58,199 nt of DNA from Bacteroidota bacterium (GTDB taxonomy: Bacteria; Bacteroidota; Ignavibacteria; UBA10030; UBA8401). This document shows positions 7,232 through 16,857 of the stretch, piece by piece (the stretch's first letter is position 1; each line of letters starts with the position of its first letter). The notes below the pieces were generated by a model that did no database searches, had not been told where the DNA came from, and was given only the letters and a program-made list of their open reading frames with translations. Location: positions 1 through 58,199 of the forward strand of contig JAJYOI010000007.1 in the NCBI GenBank assembly GCA_021796275.1, given 5' to 3'. Made by a program: the position numbers and the translations under genes.

Positions 7232-8149
7232 TCAATTCTCTTCCGTCACCGAAAGGAAATATTCTTCCAGAGACCGTTGAGGCATAATCGAATAAATTTT
7301 GCACTGTGCCGCCGCCAACGTCCGCACAACTTTCGGTATATCGGCATTGTTAATCAAAGCTGAAATGCCGTCACCGTCCAGCGCGGCGTCTTTTACAGTC
7401 TTCAATTTTTTCAAAATAGCAAGGGATTTTTTTACCGGCAGGACCGAAATTTTAACATTGTGCAGTTTCGAATGAAGTAAATCTTCTACGCTTCCCTGAG
7501 CAACAAGTTTTCCTTTATTGATAATCGCCATGTGCGTTGCAACCTGTTCAACTTCGTTGAGCAAGTGTGAAGAAAGAAACACAGTCATTTTGTGCTCGCG
7601 TGACAAACGCACAATCAGATCGCGGACTTCTTTCATTCCCTGCGGATCAAGTCCGTTTGTCGGCTCATCAAGAACAATCAGTTCTGGTTTGCAGAGCAAC
7701 GCCTGAGCGATACCGAGCCGCTGTTTCATTCCATGTGAAAATGTTTTCACTCGGTCGAATGCGCGGCTGGCAAGTCCCACAAGCTGGAGATTGTCCATAA
7801 TCATTGTGCGCGAAGGCGTTTTTCCCATCGTCATCGCACCCGCAATTTGCATGTTTCGATAAGCTGTGAGATAGAGATAGAAATCGGGCTTCTCTACAAT
7901 GCCGGCAACTTTCGCAAGTGCCGCTTCGCGCTCCGTAGAAAGCTGGTGCCTGAAAAGTTCGACGGAACCGTCAGTCGGCGTAACCAATGAAAGGATCATC
8001 CGGATGGTCGTGCTTTTCCCTGCGCCGTTCGGACCGAGAAAACCGAACACATCTCCCCGATGAATTTCCAAATTCATATTCTGCACCGCCCAACGTTTTT
8101 TGTACTGCTTGCCAAGATTGATGGTGCGAAGAACGACTTCAGCGGACAT
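7232..8149 (-). CDS. ABC transporter ATP-binding protein (exporter type, CcmA/NatA-like)
   Basis: 305 residues. Walker A 'GPNGAGKST', Q-loop region, signature 'FSHGMKQRLGIAQALL' (a C-loop variant, SHGMKQ instead of LSGGQ, common in this subfamily), Walker B 'LIVLDEPTNGLDP' and the H-loop 'LSSHLLNEVE' are all visible. The ~80 residues after the nucleotide-binding domain form the C-terminal extension usual in bacitracin/NatA-like exporters. It is the first gene of the run and drives the permease encoded 4 nt downstream. Confidence 0.93.
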   Translation of the reverse strand: MSAEVVLRTINLGKQYKKRWAVQNMNLEIHRGDVFGFLGPNGAGKSTTIRMILSLVTPTDGSVELFRHQLSTEREAALAKVAGIVEKPDFYLYLTAYRNMQIAGAMTMGKTPSRTMIMDNLQLVGLASRAFDRVKTFSHGMKQRLGIAQALLCKPELIVLDEPTNGLDPQGMKEVRDLIVRLSREHKMTVFLSSHLLNEVEQVATHMAIINKGKLVAQGSVEDLLHSKLHNVKISVLPVKKSLAILKKLKTVKDAALDGDGISALINNADIPKVVRTLAAAQCKIYSIMPQRSLEEYFLSVTEEN

Positions 8150-8254
8150 GCAAAATGTTTTCTATGATTAAAGTTTCGGAAAAATTTCTTCGATTGCCGT
8201 GAAGAATATAGAGAGATTCGCTCAGAGAATCAAACAATTGTCAACAGTGAATCT

Positions 8255-9412
8255 TTATTCAAAGCGTAAATGAATATTCATAATTTCAGGAGTGTTTCCG
8301 GTTCGTACCGGCGGCCCCCATGTTCCCGCTCCGCACGAAACATAATAATGCGTTGCTCCTTTTTTCAAATATCCCCAGCTTAATTCGTACACTTTTTTTG
8401 TGATGAAGTTGAAGGGCCACAACTGTCCGTGATGCGTGTGTCCGGAAAGCTGAAGATCAACGCCGGCTTCTTCCGCTTCATTCAGATGAAACGGCTGATG
8501 GTCCATCAAAATAATTGGTTTCGTCCGGTCAACATTTTTCATCAACTCGCCGAGCGGCACCCGTTGTTTGTGCGCGAAGCTTTTAATGCTGATGTCTTCG
8601 CGTCCCACAATTATTACAGCATCGCCAATTATAGCCGCGCTGTCGCGAAGCATGACAATTCCATGTTCGGTGAGATAGCGGCACGCCGCTTCTACACCGC
8701 CGATGTATTCATGATTGCCGGTGATTGCATACACACCAAATTTACTTTTTATCGTCCGAAGTGTTTCGCCGAGATTTTGTTTGATGACAGGACCAATATC
8801 TTCATCGACAACATCACCCGGCAGCAGCACGACATCTGCATGCAAAGAATTGATTTTTTCTACGAGATGTTCCAGCCGGTTCTTTCCGATAATTGTGCCG
8901 AGATGAATATCGGAAACAGCGACAATGTTGAGTGACTTTAATGATTGATGATTTTTGTGAATTGTCAGGTCGAGATTTTTAATGCGCGGCGAGGCAGCAT
9001 TAAGAAAGCCGGCAGTCGTTATCACTATCGCCGCTGTGACAATGCCGACAAACGCAAAAACATTCAATCGCTGATACGCAGCAGATCCAGCCGGAGGATA
9101 AAACGAAATAAAGCGGTTCAATTCCCGCAGAATGTCCGCGCAGAAAAGAATCAAAAGGAAATACACCATCACGGCAAGCCAGAACGATCCGATCCACACA
9201 ACTGCGCTGCTAAACCATGAAAGTGCCACGCGCTCGAGAAATCTTCCTGCAAGAAACGAGAGTGACAAAATACAAAATGTGACGAGATATGCTGTCCGAT
9301 ACTGCGGCAGCGATGCCATGGCCTGCCATCCGCGGAGAAAAATATAAAAGTTGATAAGAAGATAAATGGAAAGGACGATTGAAAAGAAAACGGCAAAAGA
9401 GATTTTCGACAT
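8255..9412 (-). CDS. Membrane-anchored metallophosphoesterase (YkuE/YaeI-like)
   Basis: 385 residues. The first ~140 residues contain four to five membrane segments; the rest is a calcineurin-like phosphoesterase with metal ligands in order: 'VSDIHLG', 'LPGDVVDED', 'ITGNHEY', and 'LSGHTHHGQLWPF'. Known relatives (YkuE, YaeI/LpxG-like) hydrolyse phosphodiester lipids or act at the cell envelope, with two metal ions in the site. It is the last gene of a minus-strand run with the SpoIIE phosphatase 13 nt upstream. The specific substrate is not deducible. Confidence 0.9.
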   Translation of the reverse strand: MSKISFAVFFSIVLSIYLLINFYIFLRGWQAMASLPQYRTAYLVTFCILSLSFLAGRFLERVALSWFSSAVVWIGSFWLAVMVYFLLILFCADILRELNRFISFYPPAGSAAYQRLNVFAFVGIVTAAIVITTAGFLNAASPRIKNLDLTIHKNHQSLKSLNIVAVSDIHLGTIIGKNRLEHLVEKINSLHADVVLLPGDVVDEDIGPVIKQNLGETLRTIKSKFGVYAITGNHEYIGGVEAACRYLTEHGIVMLRDSAAIIGDAVIIVGREDISIKSFAHKQRVPLGELMKNVDRTKPIILMDHQPFHLNEAEEAGVDLQLSGHTHHGQLWPFNFITKKVYELSWGYLKKGATHYYVSCGAGTWGPPVRTGNTPEIMNIHLRFE

Positions 9413-9425
9413 AAATGCAGACTGG

Positions 9426-10655
9426 TTATTTCACACGCTTAATAACAACAATGGTTTTATCATCGGAGTATTTGCTTTTTGCATTGAACTTCTGAACATC
9501 TTCTAACAACAGGCGCGCTATTTCCTGTGGATGTTTTTTCTTCATTGAAGTAAGCTTTTCTATCATTCTCCGTTCTGTGTATTGATTTCCCGACTCGTCC
9601 ATTGCTTCAGAAACGCCGTCAGTATACAATAGCAAAATGTCTCCTTTGTCAATCATGACGCCTTCGCTGCGATAAATCTGATCTTCAAAAGGGCCGATAA
9701 TATTTCCCGTCGCATCCAGCAGCTCGACAGCGTCATTTTTCGAACGATACACCATTGGGCTGCTATGACCTGCGTTCACATACACGCACAATCCTTGCTT
9801 ATCGTCAATCAGCTCGGCATAGAAAAGAGTTAAGAACCGCTCGTCCGTAAAAGTGCGATGGACGAGTGAATTGATTTTTCGGATCAGCGTACTGATCTTC
9901 GTCTCGAAACCTGCGCCCATCCGCAGCGCGCCGGAAACATACAGTGCCTGCACTGCCGCAGAGATCCCCTTGCTTGCCGCGTCGCCAATCGCAATACCCA
10001 CGCGGTCCCCATCGTCGCTGAGGACATAATCGAAAAAATCACCTCCAACAATTCTGTCTGCTACTGAAACCCCGAAAATTTCATAATTGTGAAAACGCAG
10101 CTCATGTTCCGGAAGAATGCTTTGCTGAATGAGGCGCGCTTTGTCGAGGTCCTTTTGCAATTGGGCGCGTTTCTTTTCAATGCTGCGGCTTTGCAGCATT
10201 GAGGTCACGGCAAGACTGATAATGTTCAGCGTCGGAGCCACTTGTTCATGATTGAGATCGGTGTTGAAGGAAAGCACATACGGATATAATTCCGTTCCGT
10301 TGACTTTCACAAGATCGCCGACGCCGGTTGCCGAATATTTCAGAATCCCCTTGCTGCGCAAATAGGCGTTCGTTTCATTTGCCACCATCGTGCGATGCTT
10401 CGGCAGAAGCTTAAACATCCGGTAATCGTCCACACGAACAAAAAAATGCGGCTTGATCTTTTCCATCATACCGAACTGTGCTGTGAGCTCGTACGCGGTT
10501 TTCTGTTGATTGAGTTTCCACACGCGGCCGCCGCGGATTTCGATGCGGTCATTATCAACAAGCTGCCGAACAACGTGCGCCAGAAGATCCTGCGTTGTGT
10601 CAAACTTTTTAGAGTCGAAGCTCTCGATAGTTTTGTAGAGTTTTCGTTGGTTCAT
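9426..10655 (-). CDS. SpoIIE/RsbU-type PP2C serine phosphatase with N-terminal sensor region
   Basis: 409 residues. Residues ~1-165 are a GAF-like soluble region without clear cofactor motifs; a linker helix 'QLQKDLDKARLIQQSILPE' follows, the usual lead into a SpoIIE domain. The catalytic domain shows 'VGGDFFDYVLSDDGDRVGIAIGDAASKGISAA' (Asp metal ligands, quoted only in parts: 'GGDFFDY' and 'IGDAASKG'), 'YVNAGHSSP' and 'LLLYTDGVSEA'. These enzymes dephosphorylate anti-sigma antagonists in partner-switching cascades or control other regulators. No kinase or STAS partner is adjacent in the window, so its target is unknown. Confidence 0.9.
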   Translation of the reverse strand: MNQRKLYKTIESFDSKKFDTTQDLLAHVVRQLVDNDRIEIRGGRVWKLNQQKTAYELTAQFGMMEKIKPHFFVRVDDYRMFKLLPKHRTMVANETNAYLRSKGILKYSATGVGDLVKVNGTELYPYVLSFNTDLNHEQVAPTLNIISLAVTSMLQSRSIEKKRAQLQKDLDKARLIQQSILPEHELRFHNYEIFGVSVADRIVGGDFFDYVLSDDGDRVGIAIGDAASKGISAAVQALYVSGALRMGAGFETKISTLIRKINSLVHRTFTDERFLTLFYAELIDDKQGLCVYVNAGHSSPMVYRSKNDAVELLDATGNIIGPFEDQIYRSEGVMIDKGDILLLYTDGVSEAMDESGNQYTERRMIEKLTSMKKKHPQEIARLLLEDVQKFNAKSKYSDDKTIVVIKRVK

Positions 10656-10688
10656 TATCCAGTTTTCTTGAATGGTGGTTCGTCAGGC

Positions 10689-11384
10689 TTATTTCACGCC
10701 GCTGAATGTAATCAGTACCGCTACTTCAGCCTGTATTAAATTATCTGTTTTCAAAATAATCTTTTGGCTCGCCAATCCTGTTCGCTGCGGTGTTATTGTG
10801 AATGTGAACGTCGCCGAATCGGCGGGCATAATTGTCCGTCGTTTTGTTGTGAAGGATATTTCCTGTTCATGCACATCGGCAGCCTTGACTGTTACAGGGC
10901 GATCCGAAGCATTCCGGAGAGTGAAACTTTTCGTGAATTCTTTTCCAATCGGAATTCCGCCCAGCCAGATATACGATGAAAAAGTTGTCGGCTCAAGAAT
11001 TGTGTGAACACGCCCGAGAAATGTTACGGTGACGGAGCGTGATGCCGGGTCGTTCGTTTCAATATCGACATATTTTTTCACGTCGCCTTGATAACCGGTG
11101 GAATTAAACTGCACCACAAGCGTGTCCGATTCTCCGGGAAGCAATGCCGGTTTCGTGGGCTTCACTGTTGTGCAACCGCATGATGTTCCGACATGAAGAA
11201 TTTTCAACGTATCGTTGCCGGTGTTTGTTAATGTAATGCGCGACATTTTCATTGTTCCGGCGTACATCAATCCCCAATGAATTGTGAGGCTGTCAACAGC
11301 AAGCTTCGGCTGGGAAACCGCTGAGACATTCGAAACTGCGGTAAGAGCAATCACTGCCGCTGCCGTCAAAAAGAGATGTTTCAT
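10689..11384 (-). CDS. DUF1573 / HYDIN-Ig-like secreted protein
   Basis: 231 residues with an N-terminal signal peptide (MKHLFLTAAAVIALTAVSNV) and probable cleavage near 'VSAVSQ'. Residues ~30-125 match DUF1573: 'ITLTNTGNDTLKILHVGTS' followed by 'CGCTTVKPTK' and 'LLPGESDTLVVQFNS'. The second half is a further Ig-like domain of the same ASPM-SPD2-Hydin style. DUF1573 proteins are abundant in Bacteroidota-type genomes and are periplasmic or surface proteins without a proven function. It is on the same strand as the SpoIIE gene (33-nt gap). Confidence 0.85.
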   Translation of the reverse strand: MKHLFLTAAAVIALTAVSNVSAVSQPKLAVDSLTIHWGLMYAGTMKMSRITLTNTGNDTLKILHVGTSCGCTTVKPTKPALLPGESDTLVVQFNSTGYQGDVKKYVDIETNDPASRSVTVTFLGRVHTILEPTTFSSYIWLGGIPIGKEFTKSFTLRNASDRPVTVKAADVHEQEISFTTKRRTIMPADSATFTFTITPQRTGLASQKIILKTDNLIQAEVAVLITFSGVK

Positions 11385-11409
11385 AGTTATGATCCTGATA
11401 AATGATACG

Positions 11410-12279
11410 TTATTCTTTTCCGTTTACTTTGTACACATCTCCAACACCGCACGCGCTTGCCGCCCACAGCGCGAGCAGCATCGAAATTCCTGCAACGGCG
11501 CGTTTCTCATCCTCTTCATGAATTACCAAGCCGTACGTATCCGCGATGAAATGAAAATGCCGAAGAATTCTCCGCGCGCGCTGACGTCCGATCGTTCTGT
11601 GCCAAAAGCCGATTTCTTCAACCAGCATGGAACCGTGCCGGCGAAAAAATTCACCCATGGTAATTACGTTTGTACTCAGCGGCGTACGCGGCCTGCAAAT
11701 ATCCAGCAGGTCGCCAAGATATTCATCCCACAACCGCGAGAGCAAACGGTTTTCCGGGCGGCGAAGAAACCGCGCACGCGACGGTGAAAAATGCGCCTTT
11801 GTCTGCACGCGAATGCGGGGCGCGACCGGATGAAAATCATAAATCATTTGTGCCAATGACACATCCTCGCCGTTGTGCGGATGGTACACCCAGCGACTCT
11901 CCAATTCAGCCCAATCAACAATTGTTATCACTGCATCATCTTTGCTGTCAAGCACGATGAATTTTCCTTTTGCCTCCTTCACCACAGTGATCCAGTGGCT
12001 CCATTCATAAATGCAAAGCAAACACGGGATGCCGCGTTTCAGATGAGCGCGTAATTCACGCTTGGCAGAACGAGCGTCGAAACGGCGGACCATTTGCAGA
12101 TCGCAATTGAAACGCCGTGCTGCCCGGCTCAACTGAATTTCGTCCGTTCCCTCCCACCACGTTGCACCGGCAAATTTTGAAATTTCATTTTCATTTGCAA
12201 AAATGCCGAGCGTTACCAGCGCATGTTTGAGTGCAAACGGACCGCACTGCCATTGATTCGGTTGTGGATACAATCCCAT
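11410..12279 (-). CDS. C39-like / papain-like cysteine peptidase family protein
   Basis: About 289 residues from ATG 12279; the ORF track starts 5 codons earlier at TTG, and neither start has a clear ribosome site. The N-terminal 130 residues carry a C39-like catalytic set: 'QWQCGPFAL' (Cys), 'YEWSHWITVV' (His) and 'FIVLDSKDD' (Asp). No export signal is seen, unlike bacteriocin-processing C39 domains, which are fused to ABC transporters. The C-terminal half is Arg-rich and of unknown fold. It could be a cytoplasmic peptidase or an inactive relative; the substrate is unknown. It is divergent from mutS, sharing a ~160-nt promoter region. Confidence 0.7.
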   Translation of the reverse strand: MGLYPQPNQWQCGPFALKHALVTLGIFANENEISKFAGATWWEGTDEIQLSRAARRFNCDLQMVRRFDARSAKRELRAHLKRGIPCLLCIYEWSHWITVVKEAKGKFIVLDSKDDAVITIVDWAELESRWVYHPHNGEDVSLAQMIYDFHPVAPRIRVQTKAHFSPSRARFLRRPENRLLSRLWDEYLGDLLDICRPRTPLSTNVITMGEFFRRHGSMLVEEIGFWHRTIGRQRARRILRHFHFIADTYGLVIHEEDEKRAVAGISMLLALWAASACGVGDVYKVNGKE

Positions 12280-12426
12280 AAGAAGTGTCGGCAAAAAAGA
12301 TTTCTTTCTTTAAGCTACCAAAACTTCTCTCGAATTTCAATTCCCGAAAGAATTCCTTTGGTACCCGCTGTCGGTACACTGAATCCTCAGTCGTTCTGCA
12401 TTCTTGATTAGCGCCCATTTTTTGGC

Positions 12427-12434
12427 TACCTTCT
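12427..12434 (+). promoter_or_regulatory. -7-type promoter box directly before mutS
   Basis: TACCTTCT resembles the FCB-group -7 element TAnnTTTG and ends 4 nt before the mutS ATG. If used, transcription would start at or very near the ATG, giving a leaderless or almost leaderless mRNA; no ribosome-binding site is present upstream of the ATG, which agrees. Confidence 0.4.
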
Positions 12435-12438
12435 TTCC

Positions 12439-15090
12439 ATGTCAACCCCGTTAATGCAGCAATATGCCCAGGTAAAAGCGAAATATCCCGGCACGATACT
12501 TCTTTTTCGCATGGGAGATTTTTTCGAAACGTTCGACGATGATGCAAAAGTCACGTCGCGCGTGCTCGGCATTACACTGACCCGCCGCGGTAACGGCGCT
12601 TCAGGAGATGTGCCGCTCGCCGGCTTCCCTCATCACGCACTTGACACATATCTTCCGAAATTATTGAAGGCGGGACTTCGCGTTGCTGTATGCGAGCAGC
12701 TTGAAGATCCGAGATTCGCCAAAGGAATTGTAAAACGGGACGTCATCGAAGTTGTGACACCGGGAATTTCTTTTTCCGACAAAGTGCTCGAACAAAAACA
12801 GAACAATTATCTTGCCTCTATTGCACTCCCGAATGCGCTCGCCGCCGCCGATGACACCGTCGGATTTTCATTCGTCGATATTTCCACCGGCGAATTTGCT
12901 TGCTCGGAAATTCCGCTCAAAATGCTCGAACAGCAAATTCATTCCATCACGCCGTCGGAGATCGTCGTTCAAAAACGGGACAAAGAAACGCTGCAAAATA
13001 TTCTTCGCACAAGCTACGCAGGAATTTTTTCAACTCTCGATGATTGGCTGTACAATTTCGAGTACGGCTTTGAAACGCTCACGCGCCATTTCAAAACACA
13101 AACCCTGAAAGGCTTCGGCATTGATTCAATGCACATCGGCATTGTTGCCGCCGGTGCCGCGATGCATTATTTGAACGAAACGCAAAAAGCGAATCTCGCG
13201 CACATTTCGAAAATTGTTCCGCACGAAATTTCAGAGACCATTGTGCTCGATCCTTCCACAAAACGCAACTTGGAAATCACCTCGTCATTCGGAGGAACTT
13301 CCGAAGGAACGCTTTTTTCCGTGCTCGATAAAACCGGCACGCCAATGGGCGGACGATTACTCAAAAAATGGGTCTCTCACCCGCTGAAACGTTTGCAGGA
13401 AATCCGCTGGCGCTCGAACGGCGTAGCGCTCCTCGTGCTGTATTCATCCGTGCGAAAAAAATTGCAGGATGAGCTTGCAGAAATCGGCGACATCGAGCGG
13501 CTCATCGCGAAAATCGCCACCGGACGCGCAACGCCGCGCGACGTGACAGCGATGAAATTCATCCTCAGAAGAATCCCGTCGGTCAAAAAGATTCTGAGCG
13601 AGACAATTCAGAATGACACCGAGGCACTGACAACTCTTGCCGACATCAACACTGAATTACGACCGTTGGATTTCCTTGCCGATGAAATCGAAAAAGCAAT
13701 TGCCGACAATCCACCGGCAACGCTCGCCGATGGCGGAGTCATCCGTCGCGGCTACAATACCGAACTTGATGAACTGATAACGCTTGCGCATTCAGCAAAA
13801 GAATGGATCGCAAATCTTCAGAAAAAGGAACGCGAACGCACCGGCATTGCGTCGCTGAAAATCGGCTTTAACAATGTCTTCGGCTATTACATCGAGATCA
13901 CCAATGCAAATAAGGACAAAGCGCCGGGCGATTACATTCGCAAACAAACAATGACGAACGCAGAGCGATATGTAACGCCGGAGCTAAAAGAATACGAAGA
14001 GAAAATTCTTCATGCCGAAGAAAAGATACTCGCGCTGGAAACTGAATTGTTCACTGCGCTTCGAATTAAAATTGCGGAACATGCAGCGGCAATTCAAGAC
14101 AATGCCCACGCTGTTGCCGCACTCGATTGTCTTGTTTCACTTGCGTGTGTTGCACAGGAAAACCGCTACACACAACCGGAAGTAAACGAATCAACGGAGC
14201 TTATTATTGAAAACGGCCGCCACCCTGTTATTGAAATGCTGCTGCCGCCCGGCGAACAGTACGTACCGAACTCTGTTACGCTCGATACATTTTCAAATCA
14301 AATTTTAATCATCACCGGACCGAACATGAGCGGGAAGTCTTCCTTCCTGCGGCAGGTCGGATTGATCGTACTGCTGGCACAGATCGGTTCGTTCGTTCCT
14401 GCAAAAAAAGCCGTCGTCGGTTTGGTGGACAATATTTTCACACGCGTCGGCGCGAGCGATAATATTGCATTGGGCGAAAGCACATTTCTTGTAGAAATGC
14501 ACGAAGCGGCTAACATCGTCAACCGCGCAACGCCGCACAGCCTAATTTTGCTCGATGAAGTCGGTCGGGGCACAAGCACATTCGACGGCATCAGCATTGC
14601 ATGGGCGCTGACGGAATTTCTTCACGAACATATCGGCGCACGAACGTTATTCGCAACACATTATCATGAATTGAACGAGCTTGCAGAATTGTTTCCACGC
14701 GTTAAAAATTACAAGGTGGATGTGCGCGAGTACGGCGACAAAGTTGTCTTCCTCCATACCGTAACGCCGGGAACCGCCGACCATTCGTACGGAATTCAAG
14801 TTGCAAAAATGGCGGGTTTGCCGGACACACTGACAGAACGCGCAAAAATCATTCTCGCTAATCTGGAATCATCGCAACTGACGCCCCACGGAGAAGTTCC
14901 TGTCGATGAAAAGGAAATGCGAAAAATCAAACGGAAGATCGCTGATATTTCCGCCACGCCTCAAATTACAATGTTCGAAATGAAGGACGATGAATTGCGC
15001 GGCGCTCTCCGAAAATTAGACATCAATTCATTGACGCCTCTCGAGGCTTTGAAGATTTTGGCAAAATTGAAAGAAGGAATCGGGGAATAA
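12439..15090 (+). CDS. mutS: DNA mismatch repair protein MutS
   Basis: Mismatch sensor ATPase of 883 residues, the usual size for MutS1. Order: mismatch-binding domain with the Phe-x-Glu wedge in 'GDFFETF' (residues 26-32); connector, core and clamp; then the ATPase with Walker A 'TGPNMSGKSSFLRQ', 'ESTFLVEMHEAANIV' signature helix, Walker B 'LILLDEVGRGTSTFDG' and the helix-turn-helix dimerization end 'YGIQVAKMAGLP'. Everything needed for activity is present. No mutL is adjacent. The N-terminus begins at MSTPLMQQY, the standard start. A -7-like box lies just upstream with no ribosome site, suggesting a short or absent leader. Confidence 0.98.
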   Translation: MSTPLMQQYAQVKAKYPGTILLFRMGDFFETFDDDAKVTSRVLGITLTRRGNGASGDVPLAGFPHHALDTYLPKLLKAGLRVAVCEQLEDPRFAKGIVKRDVIEVVTPGISFSDKVLEQKQNNYLASIALPNALAAADDTVGFSFVDISTGEFACSEIPLKMLEQQIHSITPSEIVVQKRDKETLQNILRTSYAGIFSTLDDWLYNFEYGFETLTRHFKTQTLKGFGIDSMHIGIVAAGAAMHYLNETQKANLAHISKIVPHEISETIVLDPSTKRNLEITSSFGGTSEGTLFSVLDKTGTPMGGRLLKKWVSHPLKRLQEIRWRSNGVALLVLYSSVRKKLQDELAEIGDIERLIAKIATGRATPRDVTAMKFILRRIPSVKKILSETIQNDTEALTTLADINTELRPLDFLADEIEKAIADNPPATLADGGVIRRGYNTELDELITLAHSAKEWIANLQKKERERTGIASLKIGFNNVFGYYIEITNANKDKAPGDYIRKQTMTNAERYVTPELKEYEEKILHAEEKILALETELFTALRIKIAEHAAAIQDNAHAVAALDCLVSLACVAQENRYTQPEVNESTELIIENGRHPVIEMLLPPGEQYVPNSVTLDTFSNQILIITGPNMSGKSSFLRQVGLIVLLAQIGSFVPAKKAVVGLVDNIFTRVGASDNIALGESTFLVEMHEAANIVNRATPHSLILLDEVGRGTSTFDGISIAWALTEFLHEHIGARTLFATHYHELNELAELFPRVKNYKVDVREYGDKVVFLHTVTPGTADHSYGIQVAKMAGLPDTLTERAKIILANLESSQLTPHGEVPVDEKEMRKIKRKIADISATPQITMFEMKDDELRGALRKLDINSLTPLEALKILAKLKEGIGE

Positions 15091-15138
15091 ATCCATTCTC
15101 TCCCCTCAAATATTTTCACGCTGAATCGCGCCGCAGTG

Positions 15139-15708
15139 TCAACGTTCAGCACCACGGAGTGCTACCACTAAAACTTTTTCTTTCTTTCGGATTCTCTGCA
15201 CCGCCGCACTTTTCGCGATATAATATCGTTTGAAATCTTTCAAAACCCAGCCTGATTTGTGCGCTTCATGAACGTTCCTGCCGATTGCGCCCTGTTTTTT
15301 AAATCCGAACGGTGTCGCAACAATCACGACCTTCGCGTGGTGCAGCAACAGTGAAAGCAAACGGTGCGCCTGCTTCTTGGAAAAGTGTTCAATGATGTCA
15401 CCAAGAAAAACAAGATCGAACGCCCCCAGCTTTTCAACTTCATCAAAAACATCGCCAATGATAATAGAATTATAAATATCTTTTTGCAGCGAATGAATAT
15501 AGCCCCGGTAAATTTCGACGCCAATAAGCTCAATCTTCCACTGACGTTTTGAAAAGCGCAGATGCTCTTTCGCTTCAAAATAATTCCGGACGAGAAATCC
15601 AATCGAACCGAACCCCACACCAACATCAAGCACGCGGCGCGGGTGAGGCACAAGCTCGCGGGCAAATTCAATGACGTGTGAAAACGATTCCGAAGCACCA
15701 GTAGACAT
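15139..15708 (-). CDS. Class I SAM-dependent methyltransferase
   Basis: 189 residues with Rossmann methyltransferase motif I 'VLDVGVGFGSIGF', motif II 'IELIGVEIY' and 'FDLVFLGDIIEHFSK' as motif IV-like region. The substrate-defining part is short. It converges with mutS (48-nt gap) and is followed downstream by no same-strand gene. Target unknown; the family includes small-molecule and macromolecule methyltransferases. Confidence 0.8.
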   Translation of the reverse strand: MSTGASESFSHVIEFARELVPHPRRVLDVGVGFGSIGFLVRNYFEAKEHLRFSKRQWKIELIGVEIYRGYIHSLQKDIYNSIIIGDVFDEVEKLGAFDLVFLGDIIEHFSKKQAHRLLSLLLHHAKVVIVATPFGFKKQGAIGRNVHEAHKSGWVLKDFKRYYIAKSAAVQRIRKKEKVLVVALRGAER

Positions 15709-15790
15709 TGTCAGTTAAAAATTCAAAGTGAAAAAATGAAAGCCACAGATTGGCAGCAATCGGTTGCGGCGGCTGAGCATTGTTCACTGC

Positions 15791-16366
15791 TCAATGATGA
15801 TACCGTCCCATCAACTGACCCTGCGCAAGAATATGTCCCTCCATCGCATCGAGCAAATCTTTTTTTGTACAGGCAGCGTCAAGATTCAATGCAGCATCAA
15901 GCGCGTATATTTTGAAAAAATATCGATGCGTTCCGCTTGGAGGACATGGCCCGCCGTAACCGATATCACTGAAATCATTCTTGCCTTGCTTTATTCCGCC
16001 GGCAACGATTTTATCGGGCAGAATGTTTTCCGGCAATTCGCTTACCGAATCGGGAATATTGAAGATCACCCAATGCACCCACGTTCCCATCGGCGCATCC
16101 GGATCGTCCGCAATAAGTGCGAATGTTTTTGTTTGTGAAGGAAACGATAACCATTTCAGCGCAGGCGATATATTTTCACCGTCGCAGGTGAATTTTTTCG
16201 GAATCAATTCGCCATCATGGAAGGCAGTGCTGGTCAAAGTAATGCTCATCGGGGCATCTCCTTTCGATTGAAGACTGCTCTGTGCAGTACGCTGAAATTC
16301 TCTTTGGGATTGGCTGCAGCTTAAGAAGAGAAAAGAAATAATGCAGCATGAAATTGTTGTATTCAT
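15791..16366 (-). CDS. YbhB/YbcL-type PEBP (Raf kinase inhibitor-like) lipoprotein
   Basis: 191 residues. A lipoprotein signal 'TISCCIISFLFLSC' gives a Cys at about residue 17. The PEBP domain is clear: 'KKFTCDGENISPALKW', 'LIADDPDAPMGTWVHWVIFN', and 'YGGPCPPSGTHRYFFKIYALD' (each shorter than the full conserved blocks). Bacterial YbhB-like proteins bind phosphate-bearing ligands, but no enzymatic role is proven. Size and motif spacing are normal. Confidence 0.92.
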   Translation of the reverse strand: MNTTISCCIISFLFLSCSQSQREFQRTAQSSLQSKGDAPMSITLTSTAFHDGELIPKKFTCDGENISPALKWLSFPSQTKTFALIADDPDAPMGTWVHWVIFNIPDSVSELPENILPDKIVAGGIKQGKNDFSDIGYGGPCPPSGTHRYFFKIYALDAALNLDAACTKKDLLDAMEGHILAQGQLMGRYHH

Positions 16367-16421
16367 AACTTCACTTTCTGCCCGCAGAGAAAAGTTAAGA
16401 AAAATTCAGCATGAATACAAT

Positions 16422-16745
16422 TCACCTTCCTGACGAACCCGTTCTTACTCTCGTATTAGTTCTGTCAGTCCCGCCTCGCGTTGAGCCTTCCGTGCGGATG
16501 CGTGGAGGCTGAGGTGCAGGAGCGGGTACAGTTCCGGTTGGCGGGGTTGTGATAATCGGCACCGGAGGATGCGGATGAGGAGGACACGGCGGTGGCGGCG
16601 AAGGCAGGGGTACGTAATCAATGATCACAATCGGCGGAGGTACATACGGACCATCAGATGAGTTGTCTACTTTCAATGTTTGAATCTGCGTATAGCAGCC
16701 GCTGAATGCCGCCGCAACAAGAATGATTCCAATTACCTGTTTCAT
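16422..16745 (-). CDS. Small proline-rich lipoprotein
   Basis: 107 residues when begun at ATG 16745, which has a good ribosome site (AGGAGG, 5 nt before it); the longer ORF start in the track lacks one. The signal 'MKQVIGIILVAAAFSGC' ends in a lipobox (FSGC). The remainder is Pro-rich (for example 'PLPSPPPPCPPHPHPP') then Arg/Thr/Gly-rich, with no globular domain. It probably is a disordered outer-membrane-attached lipoprotein; function unknown. Confidence 0.75.
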   Translation of the reverse strand: MKQVIGIILVAAAFSGCYTQIQTLKVDNSSDGPYVPPPIVIIDYVPLPSPPPPCPPHPHPPVPIITTPPTGTVPAPAPQPPRIRTEGSTRGGTDRTNTRVRTGSSGR

Positions 16746-16857
16746 ATGAACCTCCTTTTTTCTAAGGGATTCTATTGAAGCTTGACCAGTCTGCTTGTTG
16801 GACAACAACCCAAGTCCAAAGTTTACCGATAGAAAATTCTAACCGATACGGAGTTCA

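Noticed and set aside
12191-12547. 118-codon minus-strand ORF across the mutS start
   Set aside because: Overlaps mutS and the C39-like gene, with no family pattern.
15154-15169. Terminator hairpin AGCAC-N6-GTGCT after mutS
   Set aside because: Short stem lying within the end of the methyltransferase gene and no T-run.
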